A stretch of 64,000 bases of DNA from Conus ventricosus (GCA_018398815.1 CM031595.1:45895427-45959426); one strand, 5' to 3'. Counted from the stretch's first letter, positions 35,881 through 49,189 are shown. The notes: generated by a model not told the origin, from the letters alone. Made by a program: numbers and translations.

Positions 35881-36786
35881 CACCAGAATACTAGCAACAC
35901 GAGGCGAGATGCTGGTCTTGTCGCTTCCACTTCTTTAAAGGGACTTAACTTTCGAAAGTTTCTCTTGTTGTACAGGTCTGCGGCCTTCTGATAGTGACTG
36001 GTCATTGTGACGGGTCTCCGACGCTCCCCCTCGTTATTAAAATATGATTATCATATTCAGGGATGCAGGGGGTTATAGACAGAAGTATTTACGCTTTCAC
36101 AACCAAAATGCGCTCTCGCATAGGCACACGCACTCTGTCACTCACATCGGGCCCGCACAAAAGCGACGGGAAACCAATAACATTTCACAGAAAATAAACT
36201 TTTATTTAACTTGACTCCGAGCCCCCACCCGTCACTACACGACACACTTATCTGTATCATACACAATGTAAACATCCTACAGACAATTTCATAAATCGCA
36301 TCCCCTTTCCTTCAATTACTCTTTACTAACCAGGAAAGACAATATTCCACTATTCTGTTGCACACTCATAAACTTAAGAACAAGTAAAACGTCCATAACT
36401 TGCCAGCATTACTTGGTTGACCGTCAGTTTCTCTCATCCCACTGTGCGACTACGAGCTGACGCTGCCACACTGTTGTGTCCTCCCGATTGTCCAAATCCC
36501 AGTTGGGGACACTGGCAAAGTAGCTTGAGTCGCACCCTCAGACCGAGTCTCCCGGACTCCACCACACTTCGCCCTCTCCACGGAAAGGGCTCCTGTCGGC
36601 CTCTCCCAAGCACCTTATATTCATTCTCAAACAAGAGAGAACCCGAGTTAAACTGGCTCAACCAATGGAATCACTGGCATACACACATCACACGATTTGT
36701 ACCAATAAATCCCCAAGTTATTTTTATTCCGCCAATGAAATCACTAGTCACCTACACATACACACACAGCTGCTAGCGCAAGCAAA
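35881..36786. other. Intergenic sequence, no gene recognised
   Basis: C/A-rich unique DNA. The plus frame at 36417-36776 (119 codons) has no motif I can name. Confidence 0.5.
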
Positions 36787-36865
36787 GACTTGGGTACCAA
36801 GTGGTTAATGCATAACCTCCTATTCAAACTCATGTTCGATTCCCCGAAGCTACCCATTGTACTAA
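36787..36865 (+). mobile_element. tRNA-like SINE head or tRNA relic
   Basis: An A-box-like TACCAAGTGGTTAATGC lies at 36795-36811 and a B-box GTTCGATTCCC at 36834-36844. TTGGGTA at 36790 and TACCCAT at about 36850 could form most of an acceptor-like stem. The T-arm stem does not pair well, so a working tRNA is unlikely. Confidence 0.5.
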
Positions 36866-37600
36866 CAGCCTGGACTTCTCTACCAGCCAGGACTGATGCT
36901 TCAAGTAGTTACTACCTCTATAGACAACAAGGTGCAAACCACTCAATAGGCCAAAGCCTTCCATTCATTCCTCAGAACAAGGACGACTAAATGGTCGCTG
37001 TACTCTGCCTGCAGGCTGACGGTCACCTACCCGTGACGGTCACCTGACACGATCGCCCCCTTCAGGCCCACTGGAGAACCCAGTGAATAGACAGTGGTCA
37101 CGATGGACACTCTCCTCTACCCAGGACCGGCAGGTCGGCAACTACTTGTCACTATCCCTCGGACATGCGAAACACTTCCCAGTAACTGTCCCTCCTTCAG
37201 TATACGACTTGGGGTATTCCCCACTGGTGATGCCTGAGTTCGCACACTTGAAGAACCCAAGGAACTTGCTCTCAACAACAGCAAAACTACCCTTAATTTG
37301 CCTAAATGGTCGAGAACATTCGGCCGACTCATGACAGTCATAATGGTCACCGGCTGGTCGATGTGTACACCCGACGGGCACATCTGGTCAAGGGACAAGT
37401 GTCGTTTAAAAAAGAAAAAAACGTTTGCGCGAACACAGTCACACTAACAATCTGAAACTCAGGACACTTTAATGATTGGATTAGGGTAAAAAACAGTTCG
37501 TGGTACACTAACCGATGCTGCATCTCCTGTTTTTCGTTTATTACATGACATTTTTCAAATAAGATTTTAACAAACTGAAAGTGGTCCCAGCGAATATGGT
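36866..37600. other. Intergenic sequence, no gene recognised
   Basis: It contains a small direct repeat GACGGTCACCT at 37019 and 37037. Short frames only. Confidence 0.5.
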
Positions 37601-37649
37601 TATTTTTGATTACGTTGGTCAGGAAATTTGACGGAAACGCTGTCTGTCT

Positions 37650-38413
37650 GTCTCCCTCCCTCTTTCTCTCTCTCTCTTATAATATGCTTTATGATCTTGA
37701 TTCTAGAGGAAAAAACAACTGGGCTAGTAAAGTTCGTATGTGTCTTTTTGAATACGGGTTTGGTTTTGTATGGCTGAATCAGGGTGTTGGAAATGTTAAA
37801 CAGTTTATAAGTTGCTTTCGTCAACGACTGGTTGACTGCCGTTGGCAAAAATGGTTACATCATGTGCATAATAGTAAAAGGTTTGATTTTTACAGACAGT
37901 TTGGTAATTCTCATGATCTGAAACCTTATATAACTTTAGAAATGGATAGACACTTTAAATACATAATGGCAAAATTTAGACTTGGAATATCGGATTTAGC
38001 AGTACATAAATTTAGATACAAAACCGATGTTGATGACAATGATATGCTTTGTCCTCTCTGTAAAGTGTCACAAGAAAATGAGATGCATTTTGTTCTTTGT
38101 TGTCCAGCCCTCATGGACATTAGAAATGAACTGATTAAGCCGAAATTCTACAGACAGCCTTCCCTATTTAGATTGACCCTATTGATGTCGTCAGCTTCAA
38201 CAATAGATGTTAAAAATTTTTCGTTATTTTTGTATAAGGCATTTAAAATTAGAGAAATGGCTACCTCTTAAAAGTTATAAATGATTTGTCTTAATTTGGT
38301 ATACTTTGTTGCATGTCGCATACATTTGTTTCCAATGTACTATTTCCATACCCCTTCATAAGAGGCCTAGGCCTATGTGAATAAATCATCCAAATCCAAA
38401 TCCAAATCCAAAA
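37650..38413 (+). mobile_element. 3' end of a LINE: RT C-terminus with zinc motif and (CCAAAT)n tail
   Basis: The open frame reaching stop 38271 encodes the C-terminal end of a non-LTR retrotransposon polyprotein. It has a region like KNNWASKVRMCLFEYGFGFVW and ITLEMDRHFKYIMAKFRLGI, then a zinc motif CPLC...EMHFVLCCP (C-x2-C-x8-H-x4-C), then a short tail. About 110 bases after the stop lies AATAAA at 38380-38385, followed by a CCAAAT repeat at 38390-38413, the kind of 3' tail LINEs carry. The 5' side is cut and abuts a CT/CTGT microsatellite at 37641-37678. RT palm and endonuclease are absent. The frame is intact over about 200 codons, so the insertion may be fairly young. Confidence 0.85.
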
Positions 38414-39220
38414 TCTTTCTCTCTCTTCCACCCCCCCCCCCCTGTCTCTCTGACTGTTTGTAATCCCCGCCTTTCAGTAACACATTCATGCTATTGGAAT
38501 ACTACATCTCGTTCCCTTCTTATTTCCTGACCAATGGTTCAGGTATCCGTATCTGTCAGGCCTGTTGACGTCTGGATATGGTTCAAAATAATGAAACGCA
38601 TAGTACACAGACGCGTTCTTTTAAACTAGTTCCGCGACAAACCGATGATTGTCATCAGTCGAAGGCACATAACATATGATGTCTGGTGAACTTCATTCAG
38701 AACAGGCCCGATGAACAGCGTCGTCGTGATGTGCGGGAATTGTGCAGACCGGGGTCTTGGCTGTGACTATGCCTTGAGCATTCTGGATGAGTGGCGTATG
38801 GGGAATGCCACCGCTGAAGCGCAGAGTAACAATGAAAAACAAACAAGCAAGCAAATAAACGAAAATATGCCCCCCCCCCTCTCTTCCCTCCTCCCTTGAA
38901 CTGAATTATCCCTACATTATGTCATTGATGTAAGCTCCTACTATGGTATGCAAAATACTCTGGGGCAATAAGTCGATACCCGGTCGCCTCCCCCTCCCCC
39001 TCCCTCCCCACAATCTGACACGGGTAATGTGCTAGACCTAAATCGCGAATAGCTAGCATACTTCACTGAACAAAAAGAAAATGTAGGCGCCTGATTAAAA
39101 TTCTAATTAGCTTAGCAATAAGAGCAATAGTGCAATAACATACAAATTCGGATTGATGTGTATAAACATCGGCAAATACAAATACGCACAGTCATGTAAA
39201 CATAGATTATATTTGTGCGC
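38414..39220. other. Intergenic sequence, no gene recognised
   Basis: Unique DNA with short C runs at 38431-38442 and 38871-38879. No gene signal. Confidence 0.5.
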
Positions 39221-39221
39221 G

Positions 39222-39392
39222 CGCGCGCAAACACACACACACGCACACACACACACACATATACAAGCACGCACGCACTCACGCGCGCGCGCGCACTCAA
39301 ACACACGCACGCACACACGCACACACTGTACGTGCACACACACACACACACACCTTCAGCACACACGGACACGCACTCAAACACGCTCTCTC

Positions 39393-39450
<58 letters not shown>
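39222..39450. repeat. (CG)n/(CA)n then (CT)n compound microsatellite
   Basis: GCGC and CA blocks to about 39350, then CT from 39388 to 39449. Open frames across it are repeat translations. Confidence 0.9.
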
Positions 39451-39452
<2 letters not shown>

Positions 39453-39898
39453 TTAGGCACCGTTGCAAGGAGCGTACACGATAAAAATGAAGCCTTGTTT
39501 ATGTAGTTAATGTAGTTTCCCAGTTCAAATAAAAAAAACCATCAGTAAACGGGGAACATTTAAAAAAGAAAACAATCGACAAACAAAGAGGGAAAATGGC
39601 TGTTCTTTGTTTGCTTTACTGATCGCATGAGGCTGTCATACAAAGAAAGGAGTGGGGAGGGGCGGGGGGAGGGGGGGGGGGGATAGGGGAAGGAGAACAA
39701 TGTCAAAGTGTACTTTGTCTCTCGAGACTGCAAAAGTAATTGAAAAACAAATAAACAAACATATTTCTGAAGTCAATCTTGTTCAATCTCTCGCGCACCA
39801 TGTTGTACGAGCGTTGACAGGCATTGCTGTAAAGGGCGTACATAATGAATAAAGCCATATAAATAATGGTAGGGAGTCCGAATCGAGTCTTTAATCAG
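39451..39898. other. Short intergenic stretch with a G-rich run
   Basis: A G-rich run lies at 39653-39682. No gene. Confidence 0.5.
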
Positions 39899-39899
39899 C

Positions 39900-41235
<1,336 letters not shown>

Positions 41236-41239
41236 AATT

Positions 41240-41312
41240 GATGGTTTGGTGGCTTAATGTTTAGATCATTAAAAAAAAATCGATGCGGTTCAAACCCTGA
41301 CAGAATATCTCC
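41240..41312 (+). mobile_element. tRNA-like SINE head
   Basis: An A-box-like TGGCTTAATGTTTAGA lies at 41250-41265 and a B-box GGTTCAAACCC at 41287-41297, 37 bases start to start. An internal A-run lies between them. No cloverleaf can be drawn, so a decayed tRNA-derived SINE is preferred over a tRNA gene. Confidence 0.5.
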
Positions 41313-41439
41313 CCCTCCTCCTTCACCGCCCCTACCCTTCCTCCCCTTTCCCTCTTCATCCCAGCCTTTCGTAAGACCTTGGGCTGCTACATGGATACTG
41401 GACTTTCAGACTGGAGAGTCATACCGGATCTTGTGTATT

Positions 41440-41554
41440 CACACAGACACACATACAGAGACACATACATATAGACACACACAACATAGACACGCATACA
41501 CACACACACATTCACACTCACAGACACACACACAGACACACACACACAGACACA

Positions 41555-41626
<72 letters not shown>
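41440..41626. repeat. (CA)n microsatellite, degenerate at its 5' side
   Basis: ACAC/ACAG/ACAT mixture from 41440, becoming pure CA at 41564-41624. Confidence 0.95.
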
Positions 41627-42114
41627 ACACATGCGCGTTTACATATTCGTCCATTAATTTCGAGAACTGTTTTTTTTGCACAAGTGAACCAGAATCCAAA
41701 ACAGGAAAAGCCAAAAATGTGACGGTTCCATCGAAATATTGATTCGTAGAAGACTCAGAGACTGGTGACTGGGAGGCCTGGATTTTGATGCTCCAGCAGA
41801 GGTCGCCTCCTCCATGTGGATCGCCACATGACACCAGATGGCCCCACAGATGCGAGTCTGTCCTCTTTAAGCAACAGTGCAGGACAAATGCACGAGCACC
41901 ACGGTACACTTAATCGCACACGTGGCCCTGTTGTGTGGAATTGTTTTGCTAACATGAAATGTACGTCCCTCAAGAGGCATCTAATTTCTTAAGCAGTCGC
42001 TAGCAGAGGCTCTATTCTAAGACTGACAGTTGTAGTTTGATGAATAGTGTGACGTGACAATTGACGGAACCACTACACCCCCATCCCCTTCTCTCTCTGC
42101 CCCCCCCCCCCCCC

Positions 42115-42163
<49 letters not shown>

Positions 42164-43710
42164 ACAAACTGCAGTTAGGGTTATCAGATTACGTCATCTC
42201 AATGCCTACCTTCACCCCCTCAAACCTCACTCTCCTCTTCTACTACTCCCCTCCCTCTGTCCATCTACCTGTCTCCTGTAGCAAACTGACAAGGCTAAGA
42301 TTTATACTGGTGATGACAAAGGGGCAGAGAATTTGACGTAACCACGGCACGGGTTGCCATCTCTCCTCTTCTCTCCCTCTACTCCCTCCCCCTCCCTCCT
42401 GGCTGCTCTGGTAGGGGCAGGTTTCACAGGAACAGCTGGGAGTACCTCCATTGTCACATTCTTACTAAACAAAGAGAGTCGGCACCACCCCTCTCTCCCT
42501 TCCCCGCTCGCTCCAGCTTGATTGGTACGAACGGCGTCTGGCAGACATGCTGGCCCTTCCTGTGTCTTATGTCAGTTCCAGGAACCGGCCAGATGTCCGT
42601 GTCGCTCCGTGTCTCACAGGTGTGGACAATGTAATTGTTCACTGGTGAAAAGGCTAAAAAACAACAACAACAACATCTGAGAGATTGTCCGCTCAAATCG
42701 CCAGCACATTATCTCACACTGCAGGTGGTGGGGAATGGCTGTCTTACTCCTGATCATCCCCTTCCTCAGATTACCAACACACACACACACCCACCTCCTC
42801 TTTCTTGTCTATAATGATATTATATTGACTGTCCTGTTGTTCCTCTGACAGCCTGTCAGGTATCAGAGACAGATTGTGTAGCTCAGCACACGAAAAAGGG
42901 AGACTAAGTCTCATGACTTCACTGCTCCACCAGAAGTTGAAAGACTGATTACAGTCAGAGAACCAACAACTAGTAACACTGATGTGTACCAGAGAGGGGA
43001 ACGTTGATCTCTCGTTCTCTAGGATTTTGTGTCGTTTCACTGATCAACCCAGATCAGTAAATGGAAACTAAGTTTTTAAGTCTTGAGACTATGCATTGCT
43101 TTTTCTCTAAGTCTTGGGACTATGCATTGCAAGTATTTATGCCATATGTTTTAACAGTATAGATTAATGCCAATACCTGGTAAAATATGTCAAGATGATG
43201 AATGAGTATTCTATTTTAACACTATAACTTTATGCCACAACTTGGTGATATCTCTGACGATGATTAATGAATATTAATTTTTAACACTACAATTTTTGCC
43301 AGTACTTGGAACTATCTGTTAAAAATGACAACTGAATACAGTATTCTGACAGGATAACTTTGTGCCTATCCTGGATGAAGATGGATTTAAGAATACTGTT
43401 GATTGCCTCAATGATTTGTAGTAACTAACTCTACTCAACATTATATTATGCACTTGGGCTAAGTATATTCCAGTACCTAGTTACTTCAGCTGAATTTGTG
43501 ACTCAGTTGAAGAGTTGTTTCCTTTCAATTGGTTAGCAGTTTCTGACTGTCTTCTACCGCTAATTAAAAAAAAACCCATTCAAAACCTGAGTGAAGAATT
43601 GAAGTGGAGACAGACTGAAGGCAGATACATTAATTATTCATGCTGGTCTAACCTTTGCCTGCTGAGATCTCACACATTTACTGAAAGCCAGTGGGCTATA
43701 AGCAACATTA

Positions 43711-43712
<2 letters not shown>
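41627..43712. other. Intergenic sequence with (CT)n, no gene recognised
   Basis: A CT array lies at 42117-42158. From about 43060 to 43500 the DNA has several spaced near-repeats (AAGTCTTGRGACTATGCATTGC twice near 43077 and 43109, and TATTYTAACACTATAACTTTATGCC-like words every 60-80 bases), suggesting an old decayed tandem array. No gene. Confidence 0.5.

Positions 43713-43799
<87 letters not shown>
43713..43799. repeat. (CT)n microsatellite
   Basis: A pure CT run of about 87 bases. The TACTGAAA/ACTGAAAACTA words on either side suggest it expanded inside a short duplicated phrase (TTTACTGAAAGCCAG before, CTACTGAAAACTAG after). Confidence 0.95.
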
Positions 43800-43802
<3 letters not shown>

Positions 43803-43973
43803 GAAAACTAGAGGGCAAGTGTGAGGACTCATCATGCCGGACTCGACCAGGTTCTGTACTGTTGATAGAAACCTGGCCCAGCACAGGATCAAGAATCCCA
43901 GCTATCAAGTGGCCACGTCGACATCATAGTGATCAGCATGCGTACCTGACAAGTTGACCAGTCACCAGCAACT

Positions 43974-44004
<31 letters not shown>
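43974..44004 (+). repeat. Poly-G tract, 31 bases
   Basis: An uninterrupted run of 31 G just upstream of the second copy of the dispersed repeat. Confidence 0.95.
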
Positions 44005-44051
44005 CGAACATGGCGGCAGCTGTCTCCATAGGGAACTTCACTTGGTCTTTG

Positions 44052-44155
44052 AGAATGGCGCAGAAACAAAGGGACAGGAACAGTACCATCGTCTTTCACT
44101 AGTTGATGTTCCATCGAGCATACTCAAAGTACTTACCTTTACCTGTTGGTTTCAA
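44052..44155. repeat. Dispersed repeat, copy 2
   Basis: It shares GAATGG, GGGACAGGAACAGTA, CGTCTTTC, GTTCCATCGAGCAT and TTACCTTTACCTG-like words in the same order as 35519-35625, with many substitutions. Confidence 0.6.
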
Positions 44156-44188
44156 TGTGAGGTGACTGCAAGCGGAAATTGACACAAA

Positions 44189-44433
44189 AGAAAAGTCACC
44201 GTTCCGCCAAACGAAAGAGAGAAACAAAGTACAAGACAAAACACGATACGTTTCGACGTCTTTGGTCTCCTTCTCCATTTTGAGCCCAATTTGAGGAGGT
44301 ACGTGACTGTTCGTTCTTCATTTTCATTCAATGTTGTTTGTCTTGCCTGAAGAAGGCCAAAGAGGTCGAAACGCGTCGTGTTTTGTCTTGTAATTGGTTT
44401 GTCTCTTTCGTTCGAAGGAACAGTAATTTTAAA
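44189..44433. repeat. Fold-back element: about 86-bp inverted arms, about 72-bp loop
   Basis: The left arm (about 44189-44275) is the imperfect reverse complement of the right arm (about 44348-44433). Matching stretches include ACAAGACAAAACACG against CGTGTTTTGTCTTGT, and GAAAGAGA against TCTCTTTC. Both arms contain the phrase GTCGAAACG preceded by a short CC...GG hairpin and a GAAGAAGG or GAGAAGG word. Transcribed RNA would form a long hairpin. The class of element is not recognised with certainty. Confidence 0.75.
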
Positions 44434-45478
44434 GTTTCTTTACATGTTGGTTTTACTGGCTCTCTGCTTCCTGCTCACGAGCTAACTGTCGGTTCATCAC
44501 AGCTCACAGGTGATGGAGTCAAATAAAGGTTGAAGCACACACACACACACACAACATGGTGCACGGCTTGCCTGCGCTGCCTACGGGTCGGCGGCAGGCT
44601 GACCTCCCTGAGAGGCGGACAACAATTCAAGGAGCTGGCATGTGTGAATTTCGCAAGAGGGCAGTCCAGTCAGTTGAATTGCTTCTTTCTTTCTTCTCAT
44701 TTAGGGTTTGTTGCACTGTGAAACAGTAAATAGGCTGACCAGTTTGTACCAAAGTGTAGGGAGATTTATTTTCTGCACTTTTTAAGGTAGAGTTTGACTT
44801 CACTGGACAATCTGTATTTTAACGAAAGAATCCGTCGGGTAGTTTCTCTCCCCCCTCATTCACTCTGTGTGTGCGTCTGCATGTGGTTGTGTGGTGTGTG
44901 GTGTGTGTGTGTGTGTGTGTGTAATTATAATGTACTCTAGGTTTATTTTTCAACACATTCTGATTCTACTGTTTAAAAATTCCTTCAAGCCTGAAAACAC
45001 AAGCGCAGGCCGAGTTCGGCTGATCACAACATCACTAGTGTTCCGCTCACACCTCAGTCATCCAGGGACAGAATCGCCCTCATCAAAATCGGGTTTGTCG
45101 ACTCGCGCGCAGGAGAGTTCTCACGCCGGCGGAACTAGCAACTCGTCGATCTGTTCTCTTGCCCGGAAGAGGTTTAGTTAACTACACGAGCGAACGAGAA
45201 TCAGACAAAGGCGAATGCTGGGAAAACCAAGCGAGTTGCTGTTCCTTTCCCATCTACTCTGGGATTTACAATCAAGCGAAGATTGGATCATCAGAGATCT
45301 TAACAAGCTGGTAGTGTCAGTCTTGGCACTGACCGACCAGTTCAGTGACTGACTACCCAAGGCTACGTTTTATAGACGCGGGAGGCTGACGTTCGCGCGA
45401 TTTTGGCGAGAGGGAACGTTACTTTACTTCTCGCAGCGAGAGTTCACTAGCAATCGTTAGCATGTTCGCGACGTGCAT

Positions 45479-45479
<1 letters not shown>
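44434..45479. other. Intergenic sequence, no gene recognised
   Basis: It holds words shared with the dispersed repeat (44651-44690, 45130-45165) and short GT/CA runs at 44536-44552 and 44897-44921. No gene. Confidence 0.5.

Positions 45480-45510
<31 letters not shown>
45480..45510. repeat. Poly-T tract, 31 bases
   Basis: An uninterrupted T run followed by AAAGTTGG. It might be the tail of a minus-strand retroposed sequence, but nothing recognisable adjoins it. Confidence 0.9.
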
Positions 45511-45514
<4 letters not shown>

Positions 45515-46094
45515 TTGGCAACACACGTAAGCTGCATTTCGTGAATGATGAGTTTGAACTGTGCTTAGGATGGAATGTTACAAATATCACCGTTTTACCC
45601 GAAAATTCAAAAGCTTTGGTCATGTTTTAGCTCAAGGAAAACCAATAGGACGTGTTGGATATTTATAGTGCAAAGTGTCTGGATGCATGGGGGCTGGTGG
45701 GTGAGGGGTGGTGGTGGTGGTGGTGGAACCTTTTTCTTTTGTTTTTCTTTTTACCTTCATTTGCAAAAAACAACAACAGCAGTACGGATTGTTACTTGCA
45801 AGTTAAACAGAACTTAAACAGAAGTTAAAAATGATATCGATTTGTGTTAGATTTGAAGCCTTGAAGAACCTCCTATTGCTGGCTTGATCAGATAAGGACT
45901 GGACGTCACATGTGTGGCTACTGTGCACATCCAGTTAGGCCCACTACCCTCTGCCCGGGTGTGTGTGACCATAACGCACTCTTGGTTTACTTCAGTTCCA
46001 CCTACCCAGAGCAATGAAAAAGTGAACACGCACACTGTCCCGGCAACAACTTCATCTGATTTTTTCCACCTTCCGCTGCGTATGGTTTGAAATA
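45511..46094. other. Intergenic sequence, no gene recognised
   Basis: Unique DNA with a (GGT)n run at 45706-45726. No gene. Confidence 0.5.
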
Positions 46095-47105
46095 GATCAT
46101 CACAGCAGGACCGTCATAGAGGGGACGGCTAGCTTTGGCAAGCCTCTCTGGAGGGCACATAAGACCGTATGGCGAAAGCTTGGCTGTGTCTGGAGTGGCA
46201 CTGTCTTCATCTGTCCGTGGGCAGGGGTGGTTGGGTCTGAGGGGTGTGCTCGGCAGCTGGAGGGTAGTGTCTTTTGCCGGTGGGCTCTGCAGTCTTGAAA
46301 TACGGGCTGGTACACCCATGGGGATACTATTTTAAGGCTGTTATGAGTTGCATCCTGTAGTCTGATTTACCTCTGTTCAGGAGCAGTTATGTCCCTTGAT
46401 ATCTTAATGGAGTGTCCTGCGCGTGCCTGTACCCATCGTCAACACAGCGCAGGCCTCCAAGGGTGGAACAGGACTGCTCAAAAGGCGGGTGGAGACAGTG
46501 CTTCTCTGGGTCCTCCCCAGCACCGTCGGGTGTTTCTTTTTCTTCTTTGCCTTAACAAGGCTGACACTGGAGAAAGGTCCAGTGACGGTGAGGAAAGACC
46601 CACTGACCACAGGGAAAGTCCTGTTGACAGTGGGAAAGACTACAACTTTGGATTCTCTCTTGAGGACACATAAGACCGTATGGCGAAAGCTTGGCTGTGT
46701 CTGGAGTGGCACTGTCTTCATCTGTGCGTGGGCAGTGGTGTTGGGTCTGTGGGGTGTGCTCGGCAGTTGGAGGGTAGTGTCTTTTGCCGGTGGGCTCTGC
46801 AGTCATGAAATACGGGCTGGTACATCCATGGGGATACTATTTTAAGGCTGTTATGAGTTGCATCCTGTAGTCTGATTTACCTCTGTTCGGGAGCAGTTAT
46901 GTCCCTTGATATCTTAATGGAGTGTCCTGCGCGTGCCTGCACCCATCGTCAACACAGCGCAGGCCTCCAAGGGTGGTACAGGACTGCTCAAAAGGCGGGT
47001 GAAGACAGTGCTTCTCTGGGTCCTCCCCAGCACCATCGGGTGTTTCTTTTTCTTCTGATCATCACAGCAGGACCGTCATAGAGGGGACGGCTAGCTTTGG
47101 CAAGC
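46095..47105. repeat. Nested duplication A-B-C-B'-A'
   Basis: A short block A starting GATCATCACAGCAGGACC is at 46095 and again at 47057. A block B of about 395 bases starting CACATAAGACCGTATGGCG is at 46156 and again at 46667, offset 511 bases, with few differences. Between the B copies lies a 110-base segment C with an internal 20-24 base repeat (GAAAGGTCC.., GAAAGACCC.., GAAAGTCCT..). Open frames in both B copies are short and not conserved between the copies, so coding is unlikely. Confidence 0.9.
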
Positions 47106-47426
47106 TCGCTTCGCTGGACCTTTTGTGAACTGGCGGACAACTCTTTGAGACAGGCGACGGGGAAATTTACTTCCGGTTATGAAGTTGACAGTATGCAAAG
47201 CGTCTATGCTTTTGATTAGGCGAGTCGAATATTTGCAAAGTCAACAATATAGGCCTATTGGAGAAGCGTTGCTATCCTTTCTTTTACATCTGTCTTTTCT
47301 TTTGTGTGCGATTATAGCAAAAGTTAAAAAATAAGAACACTGAAACATCTCGCAGCATGCGATGATATTAATAAATGTGCTGTTTGGGGATCGGGTCATC
47401 GATGCAGTTGATCTGTACGACTAACT

Positions 47427-47428
<2 letters not shown>
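47106..47428. other. Short unique stretch
   Basis: No feature recognised. Confidence 0.5.

Positions 47429-47429
<1 letters not shown>

Positions 47430-47495
<66 letters not shown>
47430..47495. repeat. (GT)n microsatellite
   Basis: A pure GT run of about 66 bases. Confidence 0.95.
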
Positions 47496-47497
<2 letters not shown>

Positions 47498-47810
47498 GTG
47501 TTAATTCTGCATTGAATGTGCTATGATCGTGGTAGCAGGCCTAAGTCATCCCGCGTCAATTTGAAGCTGTGTTCTGATTTGTCAAGACAAGAAGACAACT
47601 CCGGTTGCCTAAAGACAATGACTGCAGAACGACTGAGGCTTCAGAAGCAGACGATGAATTACAGATCTTCCGTGTCGGTGCGTCAGTCCATTTATCATTT
47701 CTTCCTTGGTTTGGTGTTCTGTTGAAGGAAAGGTGTTTGTCGCCTCCTGAGCTATGCAATAAAGAATGGCACAACAGCGACGACAACAACAGCAGCAGCA
47801 ACAACGACAT
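47496..47810. other. Short unique stretch
   Basis: No gene recognised. CAA/CAG triplets near 47771-47805 lead into the next microsatellite. Confidence 0.5.
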
Positions 47811-47925
47811 ACATAGACACGCACATACACAGAGAGACAGACAGACACACAGACGGACAGATAGACAAACAGACAGAGACACAGACAGACAGACAGACAA
47901 CACACACACACACATACACATAAAC

Positions 47926-47995
<70 letters not shown>
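47811..47995. repeat. (ACAG/ACAC)n then (GA)n compound microsatellite
   Basis: A degenerate ACAG/ACAC stretch to 47924 is followed by a pure GA run at 47929-47994. Confidence 0.95.
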
Positions 47996-47996
<1 letters not shown>

Positions 47997-48775
47997 AGGT
48001 TGTTGAAATTCAGCACGAGATGCTGTCGATTTCACTTGCAAAAAGTCGATGTTCTGAGAAATGGAGTTACATTTCCCCTGCACACCCGTACACACGCCAA
48101 TTCACGGTTGTCCTTTTGGGCACAGTGAATCCTGTGTGTTCCCTCTTCTAGTACTATCCCTGGCCAGTAAGTTTCTTTGACGCAAACAATGTGTGAATAA
48201 GCTGTTAAGTGCATACATGCTGCATTGAAGTAATTCCCGCAGCGAATTTAAGTCCATGAAAGCAGATAACCGGACATATGCTTTGTGATAAATACGGACT
48301 GCCGAGTCCAGCTTTGCCAAAAATCGTTAGGACGGGACGCCGATTCGATTGAAAACGTTTCGGTCCGATGTCCGACGCTCAGACGAATCCCTGCAAATAT
48401 ATTGGTCTAAGGCATGGTGTCAACCAGCCGTGTCAGTCAACTGTATGGCATTACCATACGTTTTGGAAAAAGTGTTCATCTGATCCAATCTTAATCCAGA
48501 TTCAGAAAGGATTGTTAGAAAAAGCCCGTCAGATTTGATTCCGGCGAGGGCCGTTCGTTTGTTCGTGTGTGTGCTTGTTCGTTCGTTTGTTCGTTTATTT
48601 GTTCTGAAATTCGTTGGGGTAATATGGTTGGTGCCATCTCGCGGAAAGATACCTAGGATTTGATGTGGTTGAGAAACGCAGCTCTGCTCAATGGCAGTTC
48701 AAGAACTCATCTTGTCAGGGTGGCTCGAGGCGCGTTTTACCAAGACGAGAAATGAATTCTCACACATCCCGTAAC

Positions 48776-48776
<1 letters not shown>
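47996..48776. other. Intergenic sequence, no gene recognised
   Basis: Unique DNA with a (TTCG/TTTG)n stretch at 48556-48602. No gene. Confidence 0.5.
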
Positions 48777-48828
<52 letters not shown>

Positions 48829-48868
48829 ACACACACACACACACAGAGGGGAGGGGGGGGGGAGGGGG
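48777..48868. repeat. (CA)n microsatellite with G-rich edge
   Basis: CA at 48777-48845 with one AT break, followed by a G-rich run to 48868. Confidence 0.95.
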
Positions 48869-49180
48869 ATGTGCGTAGGAAGCAACTTCGAGTCGGATTC
48901 AGGTGTTCATTTGTTAACTAGTAAATAACTGGTTTTTCTTTCATGTGACAGGACACCAGAGTGAAGAATATCCTCTGTGTTTCTTATGGTGTGTGAGAAG
49001 GATCTTAACGGAATGAGGCGGAGGAAGGGATAAAAAGTCTGTGAGCATACCTTTTGGCAATGTTCGACAGAAGTAGAGGGATCATGATCGTCCGCCAGCC
49101 CGATCTGTGAATAATAACCTCGAGTAGTGCTGTAAATAAACATTGTATGTGTAAAATGATGCATTAATTACGGAAAAATC
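48869..49180. other. Short unique stretch
   Basis: No feature recognised. Confidence 0.5.
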
Positions 49181-49189
49181 CGTTATATA

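Noticed and set aside
36417..36776. 119-codon plus frame
   Set aside because: Composition is ordinary for unconstrained DNA and there is no motif; a minus frame of similar quality overlaps it.
46389..46845. Short coding gene duplicated in the nested repeat
   Set aside because: The frames in the two B copies are not preserved with respect to each other, and no motif is seen.
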